Below are positions 1 to 8,607 of a stretch of DNA of 64,000 nt, in pieces. Source of the DNA: CAZONU01 sp965370045 (GTDB lineage: Bacteria > Planctomycetota > SZUA-567 > JAKLDR01). A model generated the notes under the pieces. That model saw nothing but the letters and a program-made list of their open reading frames with translations. It was not told where the DNA came from and did no database searches. The stretch spans positions 1 to 64,000 of the forward strand of contig CBDUSI010000006.1 in assembly GCA_965370045.1 (NCBI GenBank). Reading direction: 5' to 3'. Each line of letters starts with the position of its first letter. Position 1 is the stretch's first letter. Made by a program: the position numbers and the translations under genes.

Positions 1-110
1 GGTCGGCTCCGGCTGCCCCGCTCCCCCCCCCCCCCCCCCCCCCCCCGGCGGGCGCGGGGGGGGGGGGGCCCCCCCCAAGGCGCCCCCGCAGGGGCTCCCG
101 CTGACAGCGA
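1..110. other. Low-complexity poly-C/poly-G stretch at window edge
   Basis: Long runs of C (from about position 22), then G (about 55-68), then C again, without a coding pattern. The abrupt homopolymers, unlike anything else in the window, look like a contig-end or sequencing artefact rather than biology. No gene is supported here. Confidence 0.6.
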
Positions 111-111
111 C

Positions 112-333
112 TCACAGCAGGTCCGCGAACTCCTCGATGGTCATGCCGGCGGCGCGGATCAGGGCCCGGAGCGTCCCGGGGGCGAGTTCGCGATGCTGGG
201 GCACGGACAGGCTGGCGATATGTCCCGGCCGGATCAGAACAACGTGGCTGCCCTTCTGCCGGGCATGGCGCCATCCGGCCCGCCCGAAGGCGCGCACGGC
301 CTTGGCGCCGGAGACCACCGGCAGCCGGGCCAT
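112..333 (-). CDS. hicA: HicA-type toxin (mRNA interferase)
   Basis: A 73-residue protein starting MARLPVVSGAKAVRAF, with the HicA/YcfA double-stranded-RNA-binding-like fold signature: a GxxGSHVVL segment with the conserved histidine around residue 29, and a basic character. HicA toxins cleave mRNA and block translation. The ATG overlaps the last base of the upstream hicB stop (TGATG at 335-331), so the pair is translationally coupled. A longer in-frame extension to 486 runs through hicB in another frame and is rejected. The order antitoxin first, toxin second is the less common arrangement for hicAB but is well known. Confidence 0.85.
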   Translation of the reverse strand: MARLPVVSGAKAVRAFGRAGWRHARQKGSHVVLIRPGHIASLSVPQHRELAPGTLRALIRAAGMTIEEFADLL

Positions 334-539
334 CAGATGGAGACCTCCACCTCCCGTATGGCGACGGTCACCGGCATGCCGTTGGCCGCGCGGGCCTGTA
401 TGCAGGCGGCGATGGCCTCCCGGATGTTCTCCAGGGCTTCGTCCTCCGTCCGGCCCTGCGACACGCAGCCCGGAATGGCCGGGCACTCCGCCACCAGCAT
501 GCCCGTCTCATCGCGCTCCAGTGTGACGAACAACTTCAT
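333..539 (-). CDS. hicB: HicB-type antitoxin (UPF0150)
   Basis: A 68-residue protein with the UPF0150/HicB core: an N-terminal strand MKLFVTLERDETGMLVAECPAI, then PGCVSQG and the helix EALENIREAIAACI. HicB binds and neutralises HicA. This version is short and ends after the core domain, so it has no visible C-terminal HTH or ribbon-helix-helix; DNA-binding autoregulation may be absent or carried by the complex. A GGGAGGG ribosome site lies about 8 nt before the ATG, and a good promoter lies upstream at 568-596. Confidence 0.85.
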   Translation of the reverse strand: MKLFVTLERDETGMLVAECPAIPGCVSQGRTEDEALENIREAIAACIQARAANGMPVTVAIREVEVSI

Positions 540-567
540 GTCCGCACCCTCCCTGTGTCTATCATAT

Positions 568-596
568 ATTATACCCCGGGATCAGGCTTTGCGCAA
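568..596 (-). promoter_or_regulatory. Sigma70-type promoter of hicBA
   Basis: On the minus strand, TTGCGC (596-591), a 17-nt spacer and a perfect TATAAT (573-568) stand 28 nt before the hicB start. The -10 sits in the A/T-rich ATATAATATATG, a partly palindromic block that could also serve as an operator. Confidence 0.7.
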
Positions 597-680
597 GACT
601 GGGATGATTGTCGGTGACCGCCCGGCGTGCCCCCCGGATTCCCTTGCGGGCGGGCCGTGTTCCCCGTAGAACTGCCGTCC

Positions 681-1889
681 ATGAAGAGAAAAGGTGTCCT
701 TTGCATCGCGCTGCTGCTGACCGCCGCGGCGCTGGGGCTCTTCGGGGCTGGGCTGTGGCTGGCCAAGCCCTGGAGCAGCCGGCCGCGGGTCGCGGCATTC
801 AGTGGTGAGGTTCTTCTCGGAGAAAAGCCCGCCGAAATCGGCCGGGTCATCGACGTGGGCGCTGTTTTGCGTGTTAAGGCCGCCGACGGCTCGGTGACTA
901 TCACTTATGAAGACGACGGCACGATCCTGACCCTCTCCGGAAAGACCAGGCTCGTCTATCTGGGCCGCTCGAACCGGGCCCGGTGCTTCACGCTGACTCG
1001 CGGCGAGGTGCGGGTCAAAGCGCCGGAGGAGAGCGCGGCGCTGCGCATTGAATCCGAACTCGGGACGGTCTCAGCAAAGGGAGCGACCTTTGAACTCTTT
1101 GCCGCGCCCATGCCCGTCGGAGCGGCCATTGACACGCCAAGAGTGCTGCGCCTAGTGGTGGGCGCGGGCTGGGCGCGCTTCAGAGTGGCGGGAGAGGGTG
1201 GGGCGGCCGAGACGATCCCCGCCGGGGTCGCCGCCAGGATCATGGAGGGGCAATCGCGCGTGCTGCTGGGCAGCCGGCGCGGCTCGGGCGGAAAGCGCCA
1301 GGACGGCCTCTTCGCCGTCGAGTGGCAGCGCATGATCGGGCGGGTGCCCCAGTTCGCGAACGCCGAACTCCCCGCCGGGGAAGTACCCCCGGGGGTCTGG
1401 GTGCCGCGCCGGCCGGGCCGCAACGGCGCGGTGCCGGGCTCGCGCACGCGGGTGAAGATGCTCTACGTGCCGCTGCTCGGCGGGGTGCTCTCCGCCGATG
1501 GCGGAAGCGATGAAGGCAGCTGGTGCTACGACGCCAGGCGCGACAGCTGGAAACGGCAGGACCCGCCGGCCGTTCGTGTGGAAGAAACCGCGGGCCGCAA
1601 GCCGCCGAGCCTGCCGAGCGACTGCCGCGCCGCGCCTGTCGCCCACTCGCCCAAGGCCAACGCCTTTCTGCTGTACGGCCGGGTGGGGGAGGGCGCCGAG
1701 ACCTGGGTTTACCGCAACGCTGAGAAGCGCTGGCGGCGGCTCTCGCCCCGGGCCAACCCTCCGCCGCGCACGCGCCACGCGCTCTATTACGATCCTTCCG
1801 CGGACCTGTTCGTGCTCTATGGCGGTGACGCCGGCGGCCGGGCGTATGACGACGTGTGGGTCTTCCGGCTGGCCTCCGGGAAATGGTAG
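681..1889 (+). CDS. Membrane-anchored FecR-domain protein with C-terminal kelch repeats
   Basis: A 402-residue protein. Residues about 5-28 are a signal anchor (KRKGVLCIALLLTAAALGLF). Residues about 36-185 resemble a FecR domain (VAAFSGEVLLGEKPAEIGRV, then a TLTRGEVRVKAP strand). The C-terminal ~130 residues carry kelch-like motifs (ETWVYRNAEKRWRRLSPRAN, FVLYGGDAGGRAYDDVWVF). FecR domains normally sense signals for ECF sigma factors or sit in surface proteins; no sigma or TonB partner is next to it. Only two or three kelch blades are present, too few for a closed propeller, so the protein may be truncated or may oligomerise. The start is the ATG directly before the basic/hydrophobic anchor; an upstream in-frame start at 627 is less likely. 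Domain calls are from motif reading. Confidence 0.65.
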   Translation: MKRKGVLCIALLLTAAALGLFGAGLWLAKPWSSRPRVAAFSGEVLLGEKPAEIGRVIDVGAVLRVKAADGSVTITYEDDGTILTLSGKTRLVYLGRSNRARCFTLTRGEVRVKAPEESAALRIESELGTVSAKGATFELFAAPMPVGAAIDTPRVLRLVVGAGWARFRVAGEGGAAETIPAGVAARIMEGQSRVLLGSRRGSGGKRQDGLFAVEWQRMIGRVPQFANAELPAGEVPPGVWVPRRPGRNGAVPGSRTRVKMLYVPLLGGVLSADGGSDEGSWCYDARRDSWKRQDPPAVRVEETAGRKPPSLPSDCRAAPVAHSPKANAFLLYGRVGEGAETWVYRNAEKRWRRLSPRANPPPRTRHALYYDPSADLFVLYGGDAGGRAYDDVWVFRLASGKW

Positions 1890-1898
1890 AGGAAAGCG

Positions 1899-2420
1899 CT
1901 ACTTCGGCGCGGGCACCTTGAAGCTGAGCGGCGGGCTCTCCGTGCGGCCCAGGTCCAACTCCTTGGCCCACTCGTCGCCGCGCTCCGCGGCGGCCTTGGT
2001 GTCGTAGATTACCTGGATCGCGTACTCGCCCGGCGGGAGCTTGCCGTAGAGCTTGCCGAGCGGCACGTTCCAGGAGTGCTCCTGCCCGGCGCGCACGTTA
2101 ACCATGCGCCCGGCGCCGGCGGCCCCGGCCGGCCCCTTGCGCGCCACTTCCTTTCCGGTGGCGGCGGAGGCCAGCACCACCTCGAAGGGCTCGCCCAGGT
2201 TCGCGTCTTCCAGGACGAGGACGGACGCCCGGCCCCGGTTGTTGAAGCCCACGCTGAGCCGGGGACCCTCGGGGCGCTCCAGCCCGGTGATCGTGCAGAA
2301 CACGTGCAGGTCATCTTTCTCGAAGTAGACCGGGTAGTCGCGGAACCACATGTGCGCCCCGAAGGCCGCCAGCCCGAGGAACAGTACGAGGCAGACTACC
2401 GCGGTGAAGCGTCTCTTCAT
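1899..2420 (-). CDS. Signal-anchored protein of unknown function
   Basis: A 173-residue protein. The N-terminus (MKRRFTAVVCLVLFLGLAAF) is a signal peptide or signal anchor; the rest is a beta-rich extracytoplasmic domain with no family I recognise (GFNNRGRASVLVLEDANLGE and PPGEYAIQVIYDTKAA look like an immunoglobulin-like fold). It follows the amidohydrolase gene by 17 nt on the same strand and probably shares its transcript. Its end faces the FecR/kelch gene with a 9-nt gap. A longer in-frame start at 2645 would run through the amidohydrolase and is rejected. Confidence 0.6.
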   Translation of the reverse strand: MKRRFTAVVCLVLFLGLAAFGAHMWFRDYPVYFEKDDLHVFCTITGLERPEGPRLSVGFNNRGRASVLVLEDANLGEPFEVVLASAATGKEVARKGPAGAAGAGRMVNVRAGQEHSWNVPLGKLYGKLPPGEYAIQVIYDTKAAAERGDEWAKELDLGRTESPPLSFKVPAPK

Positions 2421-2437
2421 GATGCCTCCAGACCCGG

Positions 2438-3235
2438 TCAGCCCTTGATGCCCAGGAGCTCGGCGGCGGTGCCCCCCATGATCGCCGCGCGGGTCTTCTC
2501 GTCGAGCTCCAGCGCGTCCATCAGCCGGCGGTAGTCGCTCATCACGTCGCCCATCATGTCGATGGAGACGTCGGTGCCGAAGAGAATCTTCTCCCAGGGC
2601 CCGCGGCCGCGGCGGTCGCCGTACTGCGCGTTGCCGTGCCACCACAGCAGCCGCCCGAAGAACTCCGGGCTCTTGGCCTTGAGCGAGCTGCCGGTGACGT
2701 CGAAGTAGAGGTTCAGGTGCCAGCGGCAGAGCATGGCCGCCTCTTCGTACCAGGGGTTGCCCAGGTGCGCTCCCCAGACCACCAGGTCCGGGAAGCTACG
2801 GCAGATGGAGTCCAGCATGATGGGACGCATGCGCGCCGAGTCGGTGTCGCGCCGGCGGTCGTGCTCGCCGACGCCCACCACCCCCAGGTGGAAGAGCACT
2901 ATCTTGCCCTTCCCCTCGGCGACCTCGTACAACGGGAAGTTGGCGCGGTCGTTGTAGTCGTTCTTGGGGCGGATTACCTTGAAGCCCCTGAAGCCCTCCC
3001 CGGCCATGCGCTCGACGTCCGCCGGAGTGTGGGTGCCCAGCTCCAGGTAGCCGAAGGGCACCAGCCGGTCGGGGTGTCTCGCCGCCACGGCCAGGACGTC
3101 GTCGTGGGTCGGCCCCACGTCGAGGTCGTGGTTGAAGATGACCACCTTGTCGATGCCCAGCTCGTCGATCTTGGCCACCAGGCGGTCGCCGTTCAGGTCG
3201 TCTCTTCTCAGGTGAACGTGCGCGTCAATGATCAA
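2438..3235 (-). CDS. Amidohydrolase-2 family metal-dependent hydrolase
   Basis: A 265-residue TIM-barrel hydrolase. The N-terminal HVH metal motif (H6, H8), a strand-end histidine in LFHLGVVG, the histidine in WGAHLGNPWYEE and the aspartate in ILFGTDVSID form the usual amidohydrolase-2 metal site. Relatives hydrolyse or decarboxylate small carboxylates; the substrate cannot be told. The start is TTG, supported by AAAGGAG about 7 nt upstream. It lies 60 nt downstream of the Ser/Thr kinase gene on the same strand, so it may be a distal member of the purine/rpiB operon. Confidence 0.75.
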   Translation of the reverse strand: MIIDAHVHLRRDDLNGDRLVAKIDELGIDKVVIFNHDLDVGPTHDDVLAVAARHPDRLVPFGYLELGTHTPADVERMAGEGFRGFKVIRPKNDYNDRANFPLYEVAEGKGKIVLFHLGVVGVGEHDRRRDTDSARMRPIMLDSICRSFPDLVVWGAHLGNPWYEEAAMLCRWHLNLYFDVTGSSLKAKSPEFFGRLLWWHGNAQYGDRRGRGPWEKILFGTDVSIDMMGDVMSDYRRLMDALELDEKTRAAIMGGTAAELLGIKG

Positions 3236-3295
3236 AGCAGGTCTCCTTTGAGGTCAAGGGGCAGCCCTCCGCCGCCGGCGACCGGCGGACGCGGC

Positions 3296-5794
3296 TCAGA
3301 ACTCGGGCGCGCCCAGCTCACGGAGCTCCGCCCTGGCGCGCTTGCCGTCCCGGCGGCGCAGCAGCGCCTGCCGGAACTGGCTGATGGCCTCTTCCTTGTC
3401 GGTGGCCTTCACGCGAAGGCCCTCGCCCACGTGGAAGCAGTACAAGCGGTCACGCTCGGCCCGCTGGACCTGGTCCTTGAGGTCGCCGTGCTTCCGGGCG
3501 GCGGATGCGGCGGCCACGTACCGGGTCTGGGCCTGCTGCCAGTCGCTCTTCTCCTCGGCGGCCCCGGCCAGCTCGACGTTGTAGTGATACTCGTACCTGT
3601 TAAGATCCTGCTCATACTTCTCGCGGGCCTTCACTTGGCCGTAGTGCTTGAGTATCTCCTTCATGGCCTCGATGGCCTCGCTCCAGTCCGGCGGGTCTTT
3701 GCGCTCGGCGATGCCGGCGCGACTGAGCGCGGCCTGTACTGCGGCCTTCTTGAATATCTCCTGGGCGCGCTCCTTGAACCAGGGGATCCAGATGTGTCGG
3801 GCGGCGTCGCGCGCCTCGGGAAACTTTCCCTCCTTGAGCGCGGTCTCGGCCTTGCGCAGCAGGGCCCAGTCCTGGTAGCTGAACCAGGCCGCCCCGCCGA
3901 TGACCAGCAGGATCAGGACCACCAGCAGGCGTTTGGCGCGCCGGTGGGAGAGGGTCTTGCGCGTGGAGTTCAGCCCGTCGCGGGCCAGCTTGCTCTTGGG
4001 GACGATGCCGGTGAGTTCTTTCCAGGCCTTGGCGCTCCGGCCCAGGTCGCCCTTGTTACGGGCCATCTCGGCGGTGCGCCGCAGCTCGGCGACGCGATCA
4101 CGCTTGGCCACCGCATCGGCCAGCATGTTGCCGGCCTCGGGGTGCTTGGGCTCCACCCTGAGGACGCCCTCACAGTGCTTGACGGCCTTGTCGAAGTCCT
4201 CGGTGCTGACCGCCTCGCCGGCGGCGGCCATGTGCGCCTCGACGATCAGCCGGCGCGCCTGGCTGTTGCCCTCCTCGACGGCCAGGATCTTCTCCCACAC
4301 ATCGACGGCCTGGGCGTAGTCGCGATTCTGGCGGTGGGCGTAGCCCTCCTTGAGCAGGAACTGGATGCGCCCCCGGGTGCGCTCCACGTTCTTGAGGCCC
4401 TGCTTGGCCTTCTCGCTGTTGGGGTCGAGCTTGATGGCCTCCGCGTAGAGCGCGGCGGCCTCCTCGAGATTGCCGGCGGAGGCCTCCTCATCGGCCCGGG
4501 CGACCTGCCGCAGCGCGGGCACCACGCTGGACTCCAGGCGCTCCATCTGCCCGCCGATCTGCTCGTCCTGCAGTTCGGCGGTCAGCTGGTTCCACTTCTC
4601 GACCGCCTCTTCGTAGTGCGAGGAGGCCACCAGGCTGCGTATCTCGGCGTTGCTGGAGCGCTTGAGGGCCACTTTCTGTTCTATGTCGCGCAGCTCGGTC
4701 TGGGCCTCGTCGTCGTCGGGGGCCACGTCCAGCAGGCGGCGGAGTTCGCGGGCCGCCTGGGCCAGCTTGCCCTTGTCGCGCAGCTGGCGCGCGGCCTTCT
4801 TGCAGCGCGCGCGGGTGTCCTCGATTTCCGCGGGCGTGCGCTGGACGGCCATGATCCGCGAGTCGGTGTTGATGAAGGCCGGTCCCTCGGAGACGGTCCC
4901 GGAGACGCCCGACGGGCGGGCCGGCTCCTCGGCGGCGTCCAGGGGCATGGTCCGGCCGGGGTCGAAGGCCGGCTTGGAGTCCTGGGTGCCGGACAGCGCG
5001 CGGATCACCTCGCCCATGGACTGGAAGCGCTCCTTGCGGTCCTTGGCCATCATCCTGACGATGATGTTGGAGATGCCCTCCGGCAACGTGGGCACGATCT
5101 TGTGGGGCGCGGTGAGCGGCACGTGCTTGTGCCGGTACATCATGCTCATGGCCGTGTCCGCCTCGAAGGGCAGGCGCCCGGTGAGGCAGCGGTAGAAGGT
5201 GCCGCCCAGCGAGTAGATGTCCGTGCGGCTGTCCAGGTCCCGCCCGTCGCACTGCTCGGGGGACATGTAGGCGGGAGTGCCCATCACCGCCTGGGTCTCG
5301 GTCATGGTGCTGTCCAGCTCCTTGGCCAGGCCGAAGTCCGCGACCTTGACCACGTGTCCGGAAGTGAGCATGATGTTGTCGGGCTTGACGTCGCGGTGAA
5401 TGATGTTCTGGTTGGCGGCGCACTCCAGACCGCGGGCGGCCTGGAGGATCATCTCGGTGGCCTCGACGGGCTCGACCAGACCGCGCTTCTCGAGGAGCTC
5501 GGCGAGGCTGCCGCCCTCGACCAGCTCCATGATCATATAGTGGCGGCCCTCCTGGTGGCCGACGTCGTAGACCCCCAGGATGTTGGGATGGTTGACCCTG
5601 GCGATGGCCCGGGCCTCGCGCTGGAAGCGCTCCACGAACGAGGGGTTGTGGCCCAGGTGCTCGGCGAGGATCTTGACGGCCACGGTGCGGTCCAGCGAGA
5701 GCTGCTGGGCGCGGTAGACGAAGCCCATGCCGCCCTGGCCGATCTCCTCCTGGAGCTCGCAGCCGCCCAGGTTCACGCCCTGGAGCTCGTTCAC
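3296..5794 (-). CDS. Pkn-type Ser/Thr protein kinase with TPR region and one membrane segment
   Basis: An 832-residue protein. Kinase domain about 1-270: Gly-rich loop GQGGMGFVY (19-27), ATP lysine K41, HRDVKPDN (133-140), DFG (153-155), then GTPAYMSPEQ. All catalytic residues are present, so it should be active. Residues about 320-600 are helical TPR-like repeats. One transmembrane segment lies near 617-637 (RLLVVLILLVIGGAAW), followed by another helical region. Such membrane kinases are expanded in planctomycetes and myxobacteria. The start is GTG, 1 nt after the rpiB stop. The same stretch read on the other strand gives a very long open frame that is only a codon-bias shadow. Confidence 0.88.
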   Translation of the reverse strand: MNELQGVNLGGCELQEEIGQGGMGFVYRAQQLSLDRTVAVKILAEHLGHNPSFVERFQREARAIARVNHPNILGVYDVGHQEGRHYMIMELVEGGSLAELLEKRGLVEPVEATEMILQAARGLECAANQNIIHRDVKPDNIMLTSGHVVKVADFGLAKELDSTMTETQAVMGTPAYMSPEQCDGRDLDSRTDIYSLGGTFYRCLTGRLPFEADTAMSMMYRHKHVPLTAPHKIVPTLPEGISNIIVRMMAKDRKERFQSMGEVIRALSGTQDSKPAFDPGRTMPLDAAEEPARPSGVSGTVSEGPAFINTDSRIMAVQRTPAEIEDTRARCKKAARQLRDKGKLAQAARELRRLLDVAPDDDEAQTELRDIEQKVALKRSSNAEIRSLVASSHYEEAVEKWNQLTAELQDEQIGGQMERLESSVVPALRQVARADEEASAGNLEEAAALYAEAIKLDPNSEKAKQGLKNVERTRGRIQFLLKEGYAHRQNRDYAQAVDVWEKILAVEEGNSQARRLIVEAHMAAAGEAVSTEDFDKAVKHCEGVLRVEPKHPEAGNMLADAVAKRDRVAELRRTAEMARNKGDLGRSAKAWKELTGIVPKSKLARDGLNSTRKTLSHRRAKRLLVVLILLVIGGAAWFSYQDWALLRKAETALKEGKFPEARDAARHIWIPWFKERAQEIFKKAAVQAALSRAGIAERKDPPDWSEAIEAMKEILKHYGQVKAREKYEQDLNRYEYHYNVELAGAAEEKSDWQQAQTRYVAAASAARKHGDLKDQVQRAERDRLYCFHVGEGLRVKATDKEEAISQFRQALLRRRDGKRARAELRELGAPEF

Positions 5795-5795
5795 G

Positions 5796-6248
5796 CTAGC
5801 CCTCGCTCCCGGCGCGCGCGGCGGCGTCGACCTTGGCCACGCGCCCGGCGTGGCGGCCGCCCTCGAAGGGCGTCTCCAGCCACAGGCCCAGCAGCCTGGC
5901 GGCGGCTTGCGGATCGAGCACCCGCCCGCCCAGGCACAGCACGTTGGCGTCGTTGTGCCGCCGGCTCATCCCGGCCGTGAACTCGTCGTGACAGACCGCC
6001 GCGCGTACCCCCCGGAACTTGTTGGCGGCCATGGACATGCCCAGCCCCGTCCCGCACATCAGGACGCCGCGGTCGGCCCCGCCGCCGGCGACCAGTCCGG
6101 CGACCCGGACGGCGAAGTCCGGGTAGTCGCAGCTCGCCGGCCCGTCCGTGCCGCAGTCGGCGACCTCCACGTCCCGGGCGCGCAGCTCCTCCAGGATGGC
6201 CCCCTTCAGCTCGAAGCCCGCGTGGTCGCAGCCCAGCGCTATTTTCAC
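5796..6248 (-). CDS. rpiB: Ribose-5-phosphate isomerase B
   Basis: A 150-residue RpiB/LacAB-family protein interconverting ribose-5-phosphate and ribulose-5-phosphate in the pentose phosphate pathway. Signatures: KIALGCDHAGFELK at the N-terminus, the active-site CGTGLGMSMAANK with its cysteine near residue 65, and RRHNDANVLCLGGR. The GTG start overlaps the stop of the upstream Sua5/phosphatase gene (GTGA at 6248-6245). Supply of ribose-5-phosphate fits the purine genes upstream. Confidence 0.92.
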   Translation of the reverse strand: MKIALGCDHAGFELKGAILEELRARDVEVADCGTDGPASCDYPDFAVRVAGLVAGGGADRGVLMCGTGLGMSMAANKFRGVRAAVCHDEFTAGMSRRHNDANVLCLGGRVLDPQAAARLLGLWLETPFEGGRHAGRVAKVDAAARAGSEG

Positions 6249-7303
6249 GTCTTCACCGCCACGTTCTCCACCAGCGCCGCGATGCGGTCGCGGCATCGCC
6301 GGTAAGCATCGATGTCCGCGCCGGCGGGGTCGAGCAGGTCCTCCTCGGGGTCCAGCTGCTCGATCCGCTCGCGGGCCTCGGGGACCATCTCGATTATAGT
6401 CTCCCGGTGGCGCGCGGTCATGGTGTAAATCCTGTCGGACGCGACGATCATGGTCACGGACAGAGGCCGGCTGCGATGGCCGGAGATGTCCACCCCGATC
6501 TCGGCCATCACCTCGGTGGCCTGGGGGTTGACCTCGCCCTCGCGCATCACCCCGCTGCCCGCCGAGATCACCCGGTAAGAGCGCCCCCGCCGGCCGCGCG
6601 GGAAACGCCCGGCGCGCTCGGAGAGTATCTGCCCCAGCAGCGCCTCGGCCATGGGGCTGCGGCAGGAGTTCCCCGAGCAAACGAAGAGTATCTGGTAGTC
6701 CCGGGCGGCGAGCACCTCCTTCTCGCTGATGGACCCCTCGCGGAGCACCTCGATGTCGCTCTCGCGGACCAGGGCCACCGTGCTGGACTGGCCATGGTGG
6801 GCCTCGCCGCCGTCCAGCACCACGTCGATGTGCCCGCCCAGGTTCTGGAGCACCTCCTCGGCGGTGGTCGGCGGCTCGGCCCCCGAGCGGTTGGCGCTGG
6901 GGGCGGCCACCGGGCACTCCGCCCAGGCCACCACCGCGCGGGCCACCGGGTGGTCGGGCAGGCGCAGGCCCACGGTGCGGCCGTCGGGCAGGCGCACCAC
7001 GATGGTCAGCGGTCCCGGCCAGAACATGCGCATCAGCTTGTGGGCCAGCTCGGGGACCTCGCCCACGTAGCGCTCCACGTGGTTCTCGTCGGGGATCATC
7101 AGCGCGTAGGGCTTGCCCGGGTCGCGCTGCTTGACCTCCGAGAGCCGCCGCAGGGCTGCCGTGTCGTCAGCGTTGGTGGCCAGTCCGTAGACGGTTTCCG
7201 TCGGGAAGGCCACCAGCTTGCCGTCGCGCAGCGCGCGGGCCGCGGCGCGGATCTTGGCGTCGTCGTCGGGCGAGCCGTCCAGGCGCAGGACCTCGGTCTT
7301 CAT
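6245..7303 (-). CDS. Fusion: Sua5/YrdC threonylcarbamoyl-AMP synthase + low-molecular-weight protein-tyrosine phosphatase
   Basis: A 352-residue two-domain protein. Residues about 13-195 are Sua5/YrdC (LVAFPTETVYGLATNA, KQRDPGKPYALMI, APSANRSG), which makes threonylcarbamoyl-AMP for tRNA t6A. Residues about 203-352 are a low-molecular-weight phosphatase with the CX5R loop (C209 SGNSC R215) and a late acidic DPEEDLLDP segment likely to hold the general acid. In Bacillus the separate genes ywlC, ywlE and ywlF (rpiB) are neighbours; here two are fused and the third overlaps by 4 nt. The start is ATG 7303, overlapping the purD stop (ATGA). Confidence 0.9.
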   Translation of the reverse strand: MKTEVLRLDGSPDDDAKIRAAARALRDGKLVAFPTETVYGLATNADDTAALRRLSEVKQRDPGKPYALMIPDENHVERYVGEVPELAHKLMRMFWPGPLTIVVRLPDGRTVGLRLPDHPVARAVVAWAECPVAAPSANRSGAEPPTTAEEVLQNLGGHIDVVLDGGEAHHGQSSTVALVRESDIEVLREGSISEKEVLAARDYQILFVCSGNSCRSPMAEALLGQILSERAGRFPRGRRGRSYRVISAGSGVMREGEVNPQATEVMAEIGVDISGHRSRPLSVTMIVASDRIYTMTARHRETIIEMVPEARERIEQLDPEEDLLDPAGADIDAYRRCRDRIAALVENVAVKT

Positions 7304-8607
7304 GCCGGGCTGGACTTCTTTTCTCGCGCCAGGGCGCGGGCGGCGATGTCCCGGCGGAAGTGAGCCCCGCCCTCGAATTCGATCGCGGCGACCGCCCGGT
7401 AGGCGCGGTCGGCCGCGGCGCGGACGTCCTCGCCCAGCGCGGTAACGCCCAGCACCCGCCCGCCGGAGGTGACCACCTCTCCGCCCTTCAGCGCGGTGCC
7501 CGCGTGAAAGACATTGACGTTCTCCATCCGGGCCGCGGCCCCCAGCCCGGTGATGGCCCGGCCCTTCTCGTACTTGCCGGGGTAACCAGGGCTGGCCATC
7601 ACCACGCAGACCGAGGGACGCTCGTCGAGCTCGATCTCGCACTCCGCGAGCCGGCCGTTGACAGTGGCGGTCAGGAGCTCCACCAGGTCGCTCTTGATGC
7701 GCATCATCTGCGGCTGGGTCTCGGGATCGCCGAAGCGGCAGTTGAACTCCAGGAGCTTGGGCCCCGAGGCGGTGATCATCAGCCCGGCGTAGAGCACGCC
7801 TTTGTAAGGCCGGCCGGCCTTGGCCATCTCGTGCACCGCGGGGACGATTATCTCCCTGACCGCCGCGTCCAGGACCTCCGGGGTGGCCACCGGCGCGGGT
7901 GAGTAGGCGCCCATGCCTCCCGTGTTGGGGCCCGCGTCGCCGTCCAGGGCACGCTTGTGGTCCTGGCTGGAGGGCAAGAGCGCCACGGTGCGCCCGTCGA
8001 CCAGGGCCAGCAGCGAAAGCTCCTCGCCGACCAGCTTCTCCTCGATGACCACCTCGCTGCCGGCCTCGCCGAAGGCGCCGTCGGTCAGGCAGGCGCGCAC
8101 CGCGGCGCGGGCATGGTCCTCGGTCTCGGCCATGATCACGCCCTTGCCGGCGGCCAGGCCCGAGGCCTTGACCACCAGGGGCGCGCCCTTCTCCTGGATG
8201 TACCAGTCGGCCTGCTCCACGTCGCTGAACACCTGGAAGTCGGCCGAGGGGATGCCCGCCTTGCGGGCCAGCTGCTTGCAGAAGCTCTTGGAGCCCTCCA
8301 GCTCGGCGGCCCGCCGGGTGGGGCCGAAGGCCGGGATGCGTTCCTCCTTGAGGCGGTCGACCAGTCCGGCGACCAGGGCCATCTCGGGGCCGACCACCAC
8401 CAGCCCGGGGCGCTCGGCGCGCGCGAAGCGCAGCAGCTCGTCGATGTTCTCGGCGCCGATGTCCACGCACTCGGCCAGCTCACTGATGCCCGCGTTGCCC
8501 GGCGCGCACCACAGCTTCGCGCAGCGCGGCGACTGGGCCAGCTTCCACGCCAGGGCGTGCTCGCGCCCGCCGCCCCCGACTACCAGTATCTTGACGGGTT
8601 CGCTCAT
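7300..8607 (-). CDS. purD: Phosphoribosylamine-glycine ligase (GAR synthetase)
   Basis: A 435-residue ATP-grasp enzyme of normal PurD length, catalysing the second step of de novo purine synthesis. Signatures: the N-terminal VVGGGGREHALAWKLAQS, KASGLAAGKGV in the ATP-grasp domain, GPNTGGMGAYSP and the metal/phosphate segment EFNCRFGDPETQ. The ATG overlaps the stop of the upstream membrane-protein gene by 4 nt, and its own stop overlaps the next start by 4 nt, so it is central in a tightly coupled operon. Confidence 0.96.
   Translation of the reverse strand: MSEPVKILVVGGGGREHALAWKLAQSPRCAKLWCAPGNAGISELAECVDIGAENIDELLRFARAERPGLVVVGPEMALVAGLVDRLKEERIPAFGPTRRAAELEGSKSFCKQLARKAGIPSADFQVFSDVEQADWYIQEKGAPLVVKASGLAAGKGVIMAETEDHARAAVRACLTDGAFGEAGSEVVIEEKLVGEELSLLALVDGRTVALLPSSQDHKRALDGDAGPNTGGMGAYSPAPVATPEVLDAAVREIIVPAVHEMAKAGRPYKGVLYAGLMITASGPKLLEFNCRFGDPETQPQMMRIKSDLVELLTATVNGRLAECEIELDERPSVCVVMASPGYPGKYEKGRAITGLGAAARMENVNVFHAGTALKGGEVVTSGGRVLGVTALGEDVRAAADRAYRAVAAIEFEGGAHFRRDIAARALAREKKSSPA

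Noticed and set aside
1..110. Poly-G/poly-C as a regulatory G-quadruplex
   Set aside because: Position at the very edge, extreme homopolymers and no adjacent promoter make an artefact much more likely.
2636..5980. Plus-strand open frame of about 1,100 codons
   Set aside because: It is antisense to the kinase, amidohydrolase and rpiB genes, is Leu/Gly/His/Ala-rich without domains, and results from high GC codon bias.
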